A stretch of 64,000 bases of DNA from Paraphaeosphaeria minitans (Eukaryota > Ascomycota > Dothideomycetes > Pleosporales > Didymosphaeriaceae), in the NCBI GenBank assembly GCA_015832175.1, contig WJXW01000002.1, forward strand, positions 1,860,001 to 1,924,000, given 5' to 3'. Below, in pieces: positions 33,255 to 44,880 of this stretch. A model generated the notes under the pieces. That model was not told where the DNA came from, ran no database searches, and was given only the letters and a program-made list of their open reading frames with translations. The position numbers and the translations under genes were made by a program. The first letter of the stretch is position 1. The number at the start of each line of letters is the position of its first letter.

Positions 33255-33786
33255 GAGAATGGTGCGGTTTGGAAGATTGTACGATGCAACGATTTCCTTG
33301 GGAGTGCTCTCCTTTTTGTTCCAATGCGGTTTACCATCCGACGAGCGATGTATAATGGTATCTAGTACGTTGGCAGTGTGTGTGTGTGTGGGGCGGAGGC
33401 TATCGAAGTCTCTCCTCATATCCTAATATAGCGGTCTTTACTTCATCGTCACTTCCAGGGCGCATCACCTTCGCGCGCGATATGCCATGCGCCTTCTCCT
33501 TCTGTTATTGCGCAATGACTCTAGAGCTTTTCGAATGTATCAAAGCCAGCTCTGTACCAATACTAATTCAGATACATATCCTTCTCCTTCCACGCATTCT
33601 GCACGTTCTTGGTTATTCAAGATTTCTAATGGTTTACGCCGTTTATCTCATTGCACATGTCCAACCAGGTGCAGAGCCACCGTCTCTTTGTTTCATGCGT
33701 CAGCATTTCCCCAATATTCGAATAATAAGCTTTCCTACCATCTTCCAGCACCATTGTAATACAGCGTTCTGCGCTACTGGAACTCA
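33255..33786. other. intergenic between convergent genes
   Basis: 3' flanks; a short GT run near 33376-33391. Plus-strand frames here (33380-33934) overlap the SET relic and are shadows. Confidence 0.4.
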
Positions 33787-35004
33787 TCAGACCCGCTGCA
33801 ACTCAACCAACAGCTCTTCCAGCCGCCTGAGATCATCACTTGTATCTTTCGGACCCAATTTCCAATGCAACAGGTTTTGTTTTGCTTTGTGGCCCCAATC
33901 CAGCGCCTCTGAGTGCTTCCCAAGACTAGCATAGGCATACGCCATTCGCTCCATGTCTTCTGTCACGAGCACCTCTAGGCCTTCTTTTTCGCTGATCTCG
34001 AGAATCTCATTTTCCCACGGAATGGCCCGTTCAGTTTCGTACTTTTCAGCAGTCGAGGCCTCTAAGTGCTCGTGCAGCTGCGTAAAGCGCTCTCGTCTCC
34101 AGTCGCTCTCCGCAATTTGGTATATGCCAGATGCGCATATATTGCACGAGCATTTGAACCCCTAATTCTCTTTGTACAACCTTTGGCGCTCGGCATATTT
34201 CAGATCGACCTTGCCGTACGAGATGCTGATCTCTTGCCACAGAGGGATGTCCTTTAGCGCTCGAATTTCCACCGCTAGCGTCCGTAGAATGAATTTCGCA
34301 TTCGCGTTTGGTTGGCAAGCATGGTTTATCCTGGAAACCTCAGCAAAGAGACAAAAATAGTCATCTCCAACACCTCCGTCATTGAATTGGCAGGAGAAGG
34401 AGTTTGTTTTCAATATGGCGTCCAGTCCTGTGGTCCCGGAAGGCTTATTGAGCGCCATGATAGCACTGTAGTCCTCTTCGGGAAGCATACGCGCTGCAGT
34501 TCTGAGCAGTTCGGATCCTTCATTGGGCGTGATATGCAGTGGTAGCTGTGCGCTCGAAACGATTGCAGCTGACTCGAGCATTATCACCTCGCCCTTTTTT
34601 ATCTCTCGTTTGGAGATAATGCCTTTGCCCTTCCTGCGAATACTTCGTACTTCATACCGATCATCTTTCAAACACCCATTCTTATCAGCGGGTGACTTTA
34701 TCCTGATTAAAACATGGCCTTCCTCCCCCCATAAGTGCTCTCGCGCTTCAAATACGCCTTGGGTGGCTTTCGGTGTGCCGATGATGCTAAGCCCACGATT
34801 GTTGCGGTAATCTGAAAGCGTGTGCGCACAGTATGTTCTCGTGATACCCTTGGAGCATGTAGGCACCAATGACCATTCAAGGCTAGGTCTCAGCTTGCTG
34901 TCGGCAGATGCGCATATGGTGTGTTGATGGCCGGAAAGATGTGCAGAGTTCTCGCATTGGGAAACAGCGCTCTGGATTTGCTGCAGAGGACAAGGGGGCT
35001 GCAT
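33787..35004 (-). pseudogene. SET-domain protein interrupted by a Trp-to-TAG stop
   Basis: One frame of 406 codons from ATG 35004 to TGA 33789-33787, broken only by TAG at 34164-34162 (codon 281). Residues 1-65 are a Cys-containing N-terminus, 115-265 a SET domain: KGKGIISKREIKKGEVI, SRINHACQPNANA (224-235, the N-H-x-C-x-P-N box) and ISYG. Immediately after the stop the frame gives GFKCSCNIC, the post-SET Cys cluster normally preceded by Trp, so TGG->TAG is the simplest change. A further ~115 codons follow, ending in helical repeats with TPR-like spacing. Known relatives are SMYD/SET5-like lysine methyltransferases. The truncated 280-aa product would lack post-SET zinc ligands. An upstream exon for the N-terminus cannot be excluded. 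Confidence 0.75.
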
Positions 35005-36439
35005 AGCAGCAGCAAATGTAACGATATCGTTTGACTCTGGTCAGTATGACAGTTCGTGACACGGTCAGGCAGAAATACGTGTCGAAGATGGTGGTTGGGG
35101 CTGCGACGGGTCTGAAACGGGGGTGCGACAGGGGACTACGTAGGTACATACGGGGATGTAGTCTCCACATGTTGCAGATCATCGAAAGGCGTCGGTTGTG
35201 GCGTCAGATTGCGCAATTCCAGATACACTCAAAATAGAAAGTATGTGTTCTGTCCCAATTAAGGGCATTGCTAGTCTGACCGTGTCCACAAACCAGGTGT
35301 GACCGCTTTCGAACGTATGCGCAAACACCCGTTCATCATCTGGGTCGCGTCCTCTCTCACCTGCGCACTATGTTCTTCGCTGACCTTCCCCAGAGAGTTA
35401 ACGCATCTGTTTCATTCTCGCCTTTAACTCCCTCAAGCCGTCAAGATACACGCTTGAGTTCGTAATAGACCTCGCTTCCGGTCTAGCTGGTAAGTTGATA
35501 TCGCCCGCTCATTGGACTAAGCTCTCAGTCAATCTCTGGATGCATAGGCTTAGCAGTATCTTGCCTTCTGGGGCAAAGAGAAGTATTGGGGTGATCGGAG
35601 CGAGTACCTACTCCGCCGCATAAACAGAGCATGGCCGCGCTCGATGGCAACGGGGCGCTTGGGTCTGTGTTTGATTTAGCATGAGCCTGTGGGGGCGTTC
35701 CTGATATTCAATAGGCCTTCCATGGGCCGCTAAAATGGTTATTTGAGTTTTCGTGGGCGGAAATCTGTGCGCTTTTCCTCTCGAACGTCCATCGTGGTGA
35801 TGGAAGTCATGGATATCCTAACAGCTGCCATGATGAGGGTATCGCGTCAATGTATAAAATCATGATACTATTGTCGATTGGCCATGGAAACTGCTAAGAG
35901 TGCTTGTGATGATCGGACACTGGCCCAAGGGAACAACCTTGATGTACACGATCGACGAAGAGAAGGCCGCAATAAAGCGAGGCATTCTCACATCCTATGG
36001 ACTCGCCACTCACCTAGAAGAAATTGGCACATTGTCTGGGATTGATGCAATTTGGTGGATGTAGTGTGATGTGATGTGATGAAAAGAGCCTTGTGAAATT
36101 CCGAGAGAAACTACTATCTGAAAGGATTGGCGTTCTGTGCCTTTCCTCAGGGCCCAGAAGCTGAACCCGCTGTAATGAACGCAAATGATGTTATATCACG
36201 CCTCGCATGCCCATTGAGAACCTAACATGCCATCACTCGATTGACGACTGCTCGCAAGCTTATAGAAGCCACAGAAAAAATGCAACCACCATGCTCTGTG
36301 CAAGATATGATGTCGCCCAAAACCATTCCGTGACGATGAACCGAACATGGCGACTGCCAATATGTGCTCGTGCAGTGCCTTCCAGATGTCCTTGAATGAC
36401 TTACAATAGCTTGAGAGACCGTTGGGTATTGAATCACGC
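35005..36439. other. intergenic, 1.4 kb
   Basis: 5' flank of the SET relic and 3' flank of the gene at 36440. A plus-strand frame at 35858-36064 reads WPWKLLRVLVMIGHWPKGTT and continues for about 70 codons in all. It might be a gene fragment, but no domain is recognised. A GTGAT pentamer repeats at 36064-36081. Confidence 0.35.
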
Positions 36440-37962
36440 TCACTTGAACATGTCGAGAGGCTTTGCCGGAAAGACCTTAAGTATGATGTTGGCAACCCTG
36501 TAGCCACCGCGCTTGATGATGCGTTCCCATAGAGTAGCCGTCGCAAGCATCTGCATAAGGTCCGAGCGAGCGCCTTGATACTCATCGTTCGCATAACGTC
36601 CTTCTTTGAAAAGCCTGTCCTTGTTGCCATCGCGTTCCTCAAAGCGGCGTTTTATGTCGCGGAAGCGAATCGCTGCGTCAATGATTCGACGGATGAGTTC
36701 TTGGGCTTCTATCGAGATCACCAACTCCCCGCGGCTATCGCGAATGCGTTGATCGAGCTCAGTGGTCTTCTCTTGGGCGTTTTGTGCGGCCTTGTCGTTT
36801 TTGAGGTTATGAGCTGCGGACGCCGTCTCGGTGTTCTCGACTGGTTTGACCACCATCTCGGATTTCGACATAATGGTAGTTTTGATGACTTTCAGATCGT
36901 TTCGTAGTTGATCCAGTCGTTGAACGAAGGCGGCCTCGGACCAAATGTAGTAAGGAACATTTGTACCTGTAAGAGATTGAGGGCCGGGGACCACGGGAAC
37001 GTTGGGCGCCATCGCTGAGAGAACACCACTTGCCGTATCTACATTGTTTGTTTCCTGCGGCTCCTGGTTCGGCGCTTCTGTGGCCAGTGCCTGGTTGTTG
37101 CCTTTTGTCCTGGCGGAAACGTTTTGCTTGCGGCTGGGTTTTACGACACTACCGGGATTGACAACTGCAGCTGCCGGGCCGTTTGCTCTGTCAAACGCAG
37201 AGGTCTGGGCCTCCCAGTCCTCGGCACCCAAGTTGGGCGCCTGGTTCGGGCCCACTTCGAACCCTGCTTTTTGGCGATCTATCACACGTTGATGGACCAC
37301 CTGGACCATTTCGATCATGGCTTGCCCCTTGTTTATCTTGACACGCTTGCTGCCATTTTCGAGATAACGAGGGTACTTGCGGTTCCCGAAATTTTCTATG
37401 ATGTCAACCCCTTCACCAGCGTGGAAAGCCTCCATCTGAGAACACCCGACTTTGTTGTACAGGGTGCTATCAGAGTAGAGGTTGTGACTTGTGTACCACC
37501 TGGGGTTGAACGAACTTTTCGCCGGGTCTTTCTTGGTGTTCAGAACACTGGCGGAAGTAGGAGCATCCGGCTCGCCCATAGATCGAAATACATCGGGACT
37601 GATAGTCTGAGGGTGGCTATTGTCGTGTGTCATATTAGCTCTATTCATGTTGTTCGAAGCGTAATGGGTCGTATCGGAGTTGGGCAGGAGCGGTGCGGCT
37701 GCTAAGAAGCTGTTAGATGCTCATCGCTTTCAACTTGAGAGCAACTTAACCAAGTACCTTCATGCATTTCTTGATTTCCAGTAATCTGGGCCCCGATATA
37801 GTTGGATACACCATCGTCTTCGAGACTCTCGACCCGAACACTGGGGTTAAGAACGCGACTACCATTGGCCTCATTCAATTCGTCATTGGACAGCTGCTGG
37901 AACGCCATACTGCCCTGCTCAATAAATGCAGCTGAGTTTCGTGTGACGGATAGCGCTTTCAT
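36440..37962 (-). CDS. fungus-specific protein of unknown function
   Basis: Two exons on minus: 37962-37758 and 37701-36440, 56-nt intron (GTACTT, TCTAACAG region, TTAG); 488 aa, frames agree. The N-terminus (MKALSVTRNSAAFIEQGSMA) is followed by polar sequence, a Pro/Ala/Asn-rich linker (about 220-290) and a helical C-terminal half rich in Arg, Glu and Gln. No signal peptide, TM helix or catalytic motif. Not recognised. It sits between relics but is itself intact. Confidence 0.65.
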
Positions 37963-38326
37963 ATACCTGGATGTTTGCTTGTGTTAGCAGCTAACAATTC
38001 CACAATCAATCGCGGCGACGATCTGAAGCGTACAGGTTATGAGTACTGACCGAGTAAATGAGAAGAGTCAGTTGAAAGAGACTCGAGTAATCGCGTGTTC
38101 TGGCGAATTCGTCGAGTTCAGTCTATGTGCGTGTCTAAATATAAACTTGACCTGCGGAGCCGATTCGCCCCGAAAAGGCAAGAGCACGTTACCACGTGAG
38201 TGGCCTGTTCACACTGCTGGTCATATCCAGATCCGCTGGCGATCTGGGCGTACCGAAAGCTTCCTAGCGTCAATCAACCAAGGCAACGCACGGTTAACAA
38301 TCTTGGGGCGCTGAAAGTACAGTTAC

Positions 38327-38668
38327 GTGAGAAAACCATCGACAGGCCGTGTACAAGGTCTACGTGACCGTTCAGCTTCAAGTTCCAGCTATCCCAGGAC
38401 ATTGAATGCCCGCTATTGTGTCATCAAGAAGAAGCTAGAGTCCCTGTTAGACAGCTCAGCAAATACTTTAGAGAACTCAGTCTCTACTCGCCCCAACACA
38501 GTTGCAATCCTGGACCAGCTCGAAAAGGTTTCATCCCTCCTCGACAGACTTACGAATTTCATCGCGACAGTCCTAGGCGAATTATCGAATGTTTATTGGG
38601 TTGCGTTACTCCTTTTGGCCCTTCCCATATGCGCGTATATATGGGCTCCAATCTCCAATGAACATTGA
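38327..38668 (+). CDS. possible small C-tail-anchored protein
   Basis: Open frame of 113 codons ending in a hydrophobic helix (VYWVALLLLALPICAYIW) and a short tail ISNEH; the preceding 45 residues look helical. There is no in-frame ATG, so a 5' exon would be needed. One candidate begins at ATG 38039 with a GTGAGT donor near 38198 and a GTTCAG acceptor near 38377, which is frame-consistent. Tail-anchored topology is inference; the gene itself is doubtful. Confidence 0.3.
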   Translation: MRKPSTGRVQGLRDRSASSSSYPRTLNARYCVIKKKLESLLDSSANTLENSVSTRPNTVAILDQLEKVSSLLDRLTNFIATVLGELSNVYWVALLLLALPICAYIWAPISNEH

Positions 38669-39086
38669 GCCGCGGCAGGCTTGTTCATGTCTTCCGGCAA
38701 TAGATGGAATGAAAGTTTTCGATGTAGCGGATCTGTAAGGAATTGTGGGCTGCGTTCAATGAGAGGAGCCCCAGATGGGGAAGGAGAGAAGCTTCTGACT
38801 GGGAATGAGTGGCAAAATGTCCATCATGGCTTTATGGGAAAATATCGTTGGTCTGGCATCATGCCTGTACAGGTCGAATGTTGAATAGAACATGATTGCC
38901 AGGCACTGTGAGAGCAGTATATATTCATGAAGAAAACTGATAAACTAGAAACTGAACTCAAAAACTTTATAGTAAGGGAAAAATCTACTGTCACTGCAGC
39001 AATTGTTTTATGGGCTTCCCTGTGATCGATACACGTGCTACGAGACCGTCAGGGGTTAAACAACAAAAAACCCCTAGTGCGCACGG
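38669..39086. other. intergenic, AT-rich
   Basis: No gene seen; short frames only. Confidence 0.4.
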
Positions 39087-39891
39087 CTAGGTTGTAGGCA
39101 TGTCTAATTGACGGCGAAGCGTCTCATAGAAGTGACTGTCCGAAAGTGGTTCTTTCTCAGCGAGAATCACATGGAAGCATATTGCCCAACGATACCGCGA
39201 AGCGTGCTGCGAATGGAGCTGTGTTGTCAAACAATCCTCGCGAAAGATGTGGTTGCAGGCGTCGAGCTTGCGCACGCTTACTTGCTTGTCCTAGCAAACA
39301 CTGCATCTGATCTTTAGGATGAAGAACAACCTGGATAAGTTCATCCAGGAAACCATCGTCGGGTACCGGCAGTGTATTCATAAAATGACCCGGTCCGAAT
39401 TCCTTCCACTCATCTTCATATGTAGCCTTGCCATCTTCCGCAAGAAGGGGACTGACGTTAGCGAAGAACCCCGCAATCTTCTCTAAGAAAATCTGCGCAA
39501 AGTCTGACCTCTCCTTTCGAGTTAGCGATTGAGCCAAATCCGCTGAAATATCGATGAGTTTCATGTAGACTTGATCGTAAAATGGCAATCGTATCATCGA
39601 TACCATGCATGATTGTGTCGATTTACCAATCCCCAAACTTAACGCTGTGCCAAAGCTTGATTCTTGTTCAGATGCCTCATATTCTTTCCGAGGCGTTATA
39701 TGTTCGTACAAGGCGCTGATGGAAGTAACGTAGAAAAGGGGGGCTATGCCGTATCTGGTAGCAAGTCTCTTATTGGTCGGGATGGCGACATTAGGTATTC
39801 CTTTTAGGGTTGGCAATGTGGAGCGAATTCCTCAGACGCGGAGATCCACAACTCCACGACAACTGCCTACCACTCTCAGGAGCGTTGCCAT
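39087..39891 (-). pseudogene. RING-finger protein relic
   Basis: ATG at 39891 opens a frame that meets TGA at 39834-39832, then stays open (LPTLKGIPNVAIPTNKRLAT and on) for ~180 codons to about 39297. There the frame ends in HPKDQMQC, while a RING-like sequence continues one frame over: CSVC, TAG at 39293-39291, DKQVSVRKLDACNHIF, then REDCL and so on to a stop at 39087. Thus a frameshift and a nonsense codon sit inside the first zinc ligands. In CNHIF-REDC the ligand expected after Phe is Arg, and the usual CxxC at the end reads WAIC. RING proteins are E3 ubiquitin ligases; this copy cannot be functional as written. It diverges from the SDR relic by 181 bp. Confidence 0.65.
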
Positions 39892-40072
39892 ATTAGGTTG
39901 CAAGTCTCATATTGGTTGATCCACGGAAATGAGGAAATCATGATTACGACGTGAGAGTTCATAGACTATAAGTAACTCTACAGTTCGCCCTTCAAAATGG
40001 CATACAATCTCCGTCTCGTGTCAATGCAAAAGACATAGCTTAGACATCACATAAAGATCCCTACAATACAAA

Positions 40073-40900
40073 ATGCCTTCCACTACATACGCAGAGTTTG
40101 GACACGATACCGAAGCCCACGAAGTCGCCGAAGCTTTCGCCGACGGCATCCATGGAAAGACTATTATTGTGATGGGCGCAAACAGCGGCGGCATCGGGTA
40201 CACCACGTTGCAAGCTTTCGTACGTTGGAAGGAATCTTGTCAAAATTTTGTGGCGGATTTGACTAACATCATTCAGGCGTCTCAATCCCCGGCGGCACAG
40301 CGCAACCCGCGTGGCGCAACTCGCATTGTAAACGTGACCTCTTTGTCGCCCACCGTTGCAGGCGACCGCTGGAGCGACATCAACTTCGACAAGCTGAACA
40401 ATGATTTGCCGAAAGAAGAACGTCCGAATGAGCTCTTGTTGAGCAGGTGGGGTTTCAGCGACGTCCTGGAGAAATCCTACCTTCCGATCGAAGGGTACAA
40501 TCAGTCCAAAGCCGCGAACGTGCTCTTCTCAGTTGGCTTGTCAGATCGACTGTATCAAAAGTACGGCATCGTTGGTATTGCTGTACACCCAGGTATCATC
40601 CTAACGAAGCTGGGAAGAGATTTCGGAACGGATATGGAGCAGGCGGTGTCAGACATGAGCAATTGAGGGACATTTAAGTACAAGACTCTGGGTGCGGGAT
40701 CTTCCACAAGTTTGACAGCGGCACTTGATCCGAAGCTAGGTGAGGGGGTCGGGGATGAGAAAGATGGCAAGGTGTATGGTGTCTATATGATTGACTGCAA
40801 GATCTATGAGATAGCAAACGTTCGGGCGTGCTCGACGAAAGAGGCAGAGAGGCTATGGGGACTATCTGTGAAGCTGGTTGGCGAAAGTTGTACTTGGTGA
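40073..40900 (+). pseudogene. short-chain dehydrogenase with internal deletion and TGA
   Basis: Exons 40073-40219 and 40277 onward, 57-nt intron (GTACGT, GACTAAC branch, TTCAG). Exon 1 carries the Rossmann motif GANSGGIG; exon 2 has RIVNVTSLSP, the catalytic YNQSKAAN and HPGIILTKLG, as in classical retinol-dehydrogenase-like SDRs. Between SQSPA and AQRNPRGAT (near 40292-40298) roughly 75 residues of the family, including the NNAG box, are absent without frame loss. TGA at 40664-40666 cuts the frame. Beyond it the same frame continues 78 codons with family-like sequence (SLTAALDPKLGEGVGDEKDG) to 40900. The cofactor and substrate folds would be incomplete, so I call it a pseudogene. Confidence 0.75.
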
Positions 40901-41492
40901 TAGGCTGTTTAAAACTACTGTAGAGTCCCAGTTAGTAGCGGAGAACCGATACCTAAGTGTATCAGCCGCCTGGAATGCATCGGGGTCTCATTTGTCAGCT
41001 CGAAATCCTCGTTGGTGGTGTTGTTTTGTTACATCCTCAGGAAACGAACAAAAGAGATATAGCAGGGAGAAAGACAGAGGTCGCACGTATACTTAAGTAT
41101 TGCTTACAGTGTAGCTCTATAGAATTCGAGTAGCAAATACAGGCGGGAAGTGAAATGATACTACAAATACTGACCGCACTCAAGGATTGACTTGGGAGTG
41201 ATTGAAGCGCAGGATGTGTCACGGTGACATTGGAAACTCTTAGCAAAGAACTATGACCTCAGACTCGATCATGAAAGTTGCACTCCGAGTAACAGCCGCA
41301 CTGTCACCTCGGCAGGAAAGCATCTGGTGCAGGTACCTCGTTCGCGCTGGTCCGTGTAGCAAAACAACGTCACCTTTGATGGATCCACGCGTACTTCACT
41401 CTCATCACCCTTCGCCCCGACACAAACGTTTGATTCTGAATTTACCCGCAAATCAGCCACTGACACAATTGTGTTCCCAGAACATTCTCGCA
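40901..41492. other. intergenic
   Basis: No gene seen. The frame of the next gene is open upstream to 41253 but without ATG-supported coding character. Confidence 0.4.
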
Positions 41493-43777
41493 ATGGAGCA
41501 GTCGGCGCTCCTCAAGGCCGTTCGCGACGAGACTCTGTCTAACGACGAGGCCATTCTGGAGCTCTACGAACGTAGAGACCACTACGCCGCATGCGATCTC
41601 TCGCAAGAACACCATGTTGAGATAGCTCGCCTCTTCGAAGCTGCCGTGCTTGACATGAGGAAAGCTGTTGCTGCGCATGAACCGGTTGTGAAGGTACTCA
41701 AGAAGGTACTGTTGGACCTGGGCAGCTTGTTGAAGGCTGAAAAAGAAGCGAGCCATACCAAGGACAAGTTTCAAGTAAGACTTATTACGAATATACAATG
41801 GATGTTTCTCCTAACGAAGAACAGGCGTCCCCGCAAGTCGGTGTAGCAGCGGGAGAGTCCAAGCAGGAGGTTCAGCATGGGTCTTCTGCTCGACCACCTG
41901 CAATTGTGTCACAATCACATAAAGGAGAGATGGCAACTCGGCCACGAGATCCAGCGGTGCCTTCGGCCGAGAACAAGAAGACAGAGTCCGTATCAGGGTT
42001 GTCACGATCCCTCACAACATCAAAAACGGTGGGAACAGCAGCCCTTACGACAGCTAAAAACACGGTAGGCAAACGCGACGAGCCTGAGCAGACGAGACTT
42101 CCGAGTTTACAGAAAATCCAGGCCAATCTGAAGGCAGAAAACCCGGGATGGTCGCAAGAGAAGATTCAGAAGATGGCGTCCGATCACCTTGTCCTGATAC
42201 TGTCACAACAACGTGAACATGCAGAGAAAGCAAAGGTACGTCTCTCAAGAAAGCACAATGTGAGCCACGTCTCGGATGCCGGTTCACTGACTGGTATGCA
42301 GCAATCGCAGGTAGATGGACAAGGCAGCGACGACGCACGCCGACTGCCCCCTTCCCGTTCTGTCTCACCTTCCGACCCGTTTAGCGCCATGGGCACATCT
42401 ACATCCACCGCGATAGCAGCCTCTCCCACCGCTGCTCTCGCATCAGGCTTCCCACCCGCACGCAGAAACGCAAAGCGACTACCGCGATCCTCCCCGAAGG
42501 CGCCGGCGCTGGCACTCAAGCGTCGCAAGACCCCGCTCAAAGAGAAGAAAACTGTAGGCAAGGAAGGTGGCAACAAGTACAAGTCCGACGAGATTGTCGT
42601 CGACTCTGATGAATCGGACACTGAGATGAAGGGTTCCGACACCAGCGCTCCTTTCGAAGTAGACGTGGTCGACCCTTCCGAGGGTCTTGCTGGGTTTGAG
42701 AATCTAGACGAGGATGGAAACTACGTGAAGAAACCTCACTCACGGTTCGTTCTGGTGAATGGAAAGCCACGGGCAGCGCTAGTCGTGAAGCTGAAAGTTT
42801 CGCCAGAGAAGCTGCTGGGTACTTTGTATGGAGAAGAAGTTAAGGTGCAGCGGAAGAAGCTCGAACTGAGTATGTCCGCAAATGGGCCACGCAATCGCCA
42901 GTCTCGTGTTGAGAACCTTTCTAGCACTTCCGATAAGCCAAACACCGTTGGCGGTCTCAACGCGTCGGCGTTTGCACCTCAAACTGCCCCCAAGATGGTA
43001 AGCGACAACGAAGACGCAGGTTGGGAGTCCGATCCCGAGACCACGACCGCGACCATGATGACTACGACCGCACCTCTACCCTCCGTGGAATTGCCAAACT
43101 TCCCAATCCTTACGGCAGCCCACCTTCCACCATTCATGAAAGGCCTTATCATCGCCATTGAGAACATCACCGAAGACCACGCAAAAAAGCCCGACGACAC
43201 CCTACTCGAGCTCGTCGAAGAGCTGGATGGGAATAAGCCCACGCTGCCAGTCGGAAACGTGGCAGGTGACGACCGGCATGTCGTGTTGAGCGGCGGGGAG
43301 TACGTCTACGCTGCCGTCTGCCAGATCTACGCCGATGCAACTCCGGTGAAGGACTCTCCGATGGACTCAGGCATAAACGCAGAGGGCAACACCGCCATGA
43401 CTTCGGCCTTTTCCGAAGACGTCAACGCCGACCAACTCGACGACGTCAAGCTGACCGACCACCACAACGGCATCACAGCTCTCCCCGAGAAGGCGCAATA
43501 CAAAGGCAAAGGCCGCGTGTGGAAGAAGACGCCCGGCGACGCCGACCCCGCTTTCCGCGCCGCGTCCAAGGTCAGCGTTTCGAATTTACCCAAGCGTAAG
43601 CTCAGCCGTAGAAAGGCGACTCGCGGTAACCAGCCGAATGCGTGGAAGGAGCAAGGGATCGAGGAGCTGTTTGGGGCGTTCCGCGCCCACGTGAAGCGCG
43701 AGTATTGGTTCCAGGCTGGGCATGTGGGCATCAAGCCTGACAAGGAGGTCTTGCCGGACTGGTTGTGGGAGCGCTGA
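41493..43777 (+). CDS. fungus-specific, probably nuclear protein of unknown function
   Basis: Exons 41493-41774 and 41825-43777 (50-nt intron, GTAAGA, CCTAACG branch, ACAG); 744 aa. A second intron at 42236-42301 (GTACGT, ACTGACT, ATGCAG; 66 nt, stop-free) is likely and would give 722 aa. The N-terminus MEQSALLKAVRDETLSNDEA starts a ~95-residue helical region. The middle is Ser/Pro/Lys-rich with a basic KRRKTPLKEKK stretch resembling a nuclear localisation signal. The C-terminus is compact (FGAFRAHVKREYWFQAG, LPDWLWER). No known domain recognised. Confidence 0.7.
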
Positions 43778-44880
43778 ATTTCGGAGGAGGGCACAGGCGA
43801 ACGCGGCATCGGTTCCCGGTGCGCCGCGAGCGAGGAAGTTCGAAAGCATGCGGCATCCACATCCTCGCTCATGCCATCCATGCAACAGGATACTTAGGTT
43901 TCTGTACACGTTGTAAGCGCAGCGGCAAGACGAAAGTGTGACGGCGTTGGGATACAAGCTGATGAGTACACACAAGTAGACATGATCATCTGCTTGTTTT
44001 GAGACAAGCAAGGATGAACTCAAGGCAGATCGAGCACGGACTTGGATGTGAAAACCACTGCACGTGCATTCACAAAGCTCATAAGCATACGTTTGAAACC
44101 TTATCAATTGCGAGGCAAAGTGAGTGACGTACATACTCAGATGGGCTGGCCAATCATCAGACCACCACTGTCCCGTTCTCTGCAACCTTTCCCTTTCACT
44201 CCATTCCTCATCTACACCCCGCCCCACCGTACATTGATCATTGCCCCTTCGAATGCATGCATCGTGCTACCGTGGATATCGTCCCTCCCATGCCATTATG
44301 CCCACGAACGCCTTCACGTGTCTTGAAAGAAAAAAACGTCGTTGTGTATGCACAGCTCCTCCGCTGAAGTTCCAGCCGCACGGGTAATCTCTCTCTGGGA
44401 CCCCTAGCTGCACATTCCGTGGGTTGATCCTTGTGCGTGGCTCGTGAAAAAGGCCCTCAGACATTTGGCTACTCGCGCCCGCTCGGGTTCGCCGGCAGCA
44501 CTGATATTGATCATCTCGAACTGTTGTCAGCGGTGGCAAGCCTATCTTAAATGGCACGCCAGCGATCGGAGGTAGTACACGATCATATTGAGTATCGCAC
44601 AATTCGGACTTGGTGTTGGCAGGGCTGGCAGTCTGCCTTTTCCGCTTGCATGGTGTGAGCAACTCCGCGGTGATCCCTATGTAGCACTCAGGCTCCGCAC
44701 CATGCAGTGGTGAAAGTTCGCGCAAGTCGCTTCTTAGCGAATGCGGTTGGGCAAGCCAATGTTGGATACGCCTCACAGCTTTGATGGCACGAGAAAGGCG
44801 TTTGCCTGCGATCCAGGCGAGGGTTCGGCCACCACCACTGCAACCGGAATAGGCTGTTCTCGATTGTTAAGTCGAAACCC
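43778..44880. other. intergenic between convergent genes, 1.1 kb
   Basis: 3' flanks of the gene at 41493 and of the regulator at 44881. A 169-codon minus frame (44267-44776) has no domain and is not supported. Nothing else seen. Confidence 0.4.

Noticed and set aside
34107..34164. Idea that the SET-gene TAG is the 3' end of an intron
   Set aside because: An intron ending there would have to remove conserved SET sequence (ISYG and the following helix) or be under 25 nt.
44267..44776. 169-codon minus frame downstream of a regulator
   Set aside because: No domain, no splice support and mixed composition; probably 3' flank.
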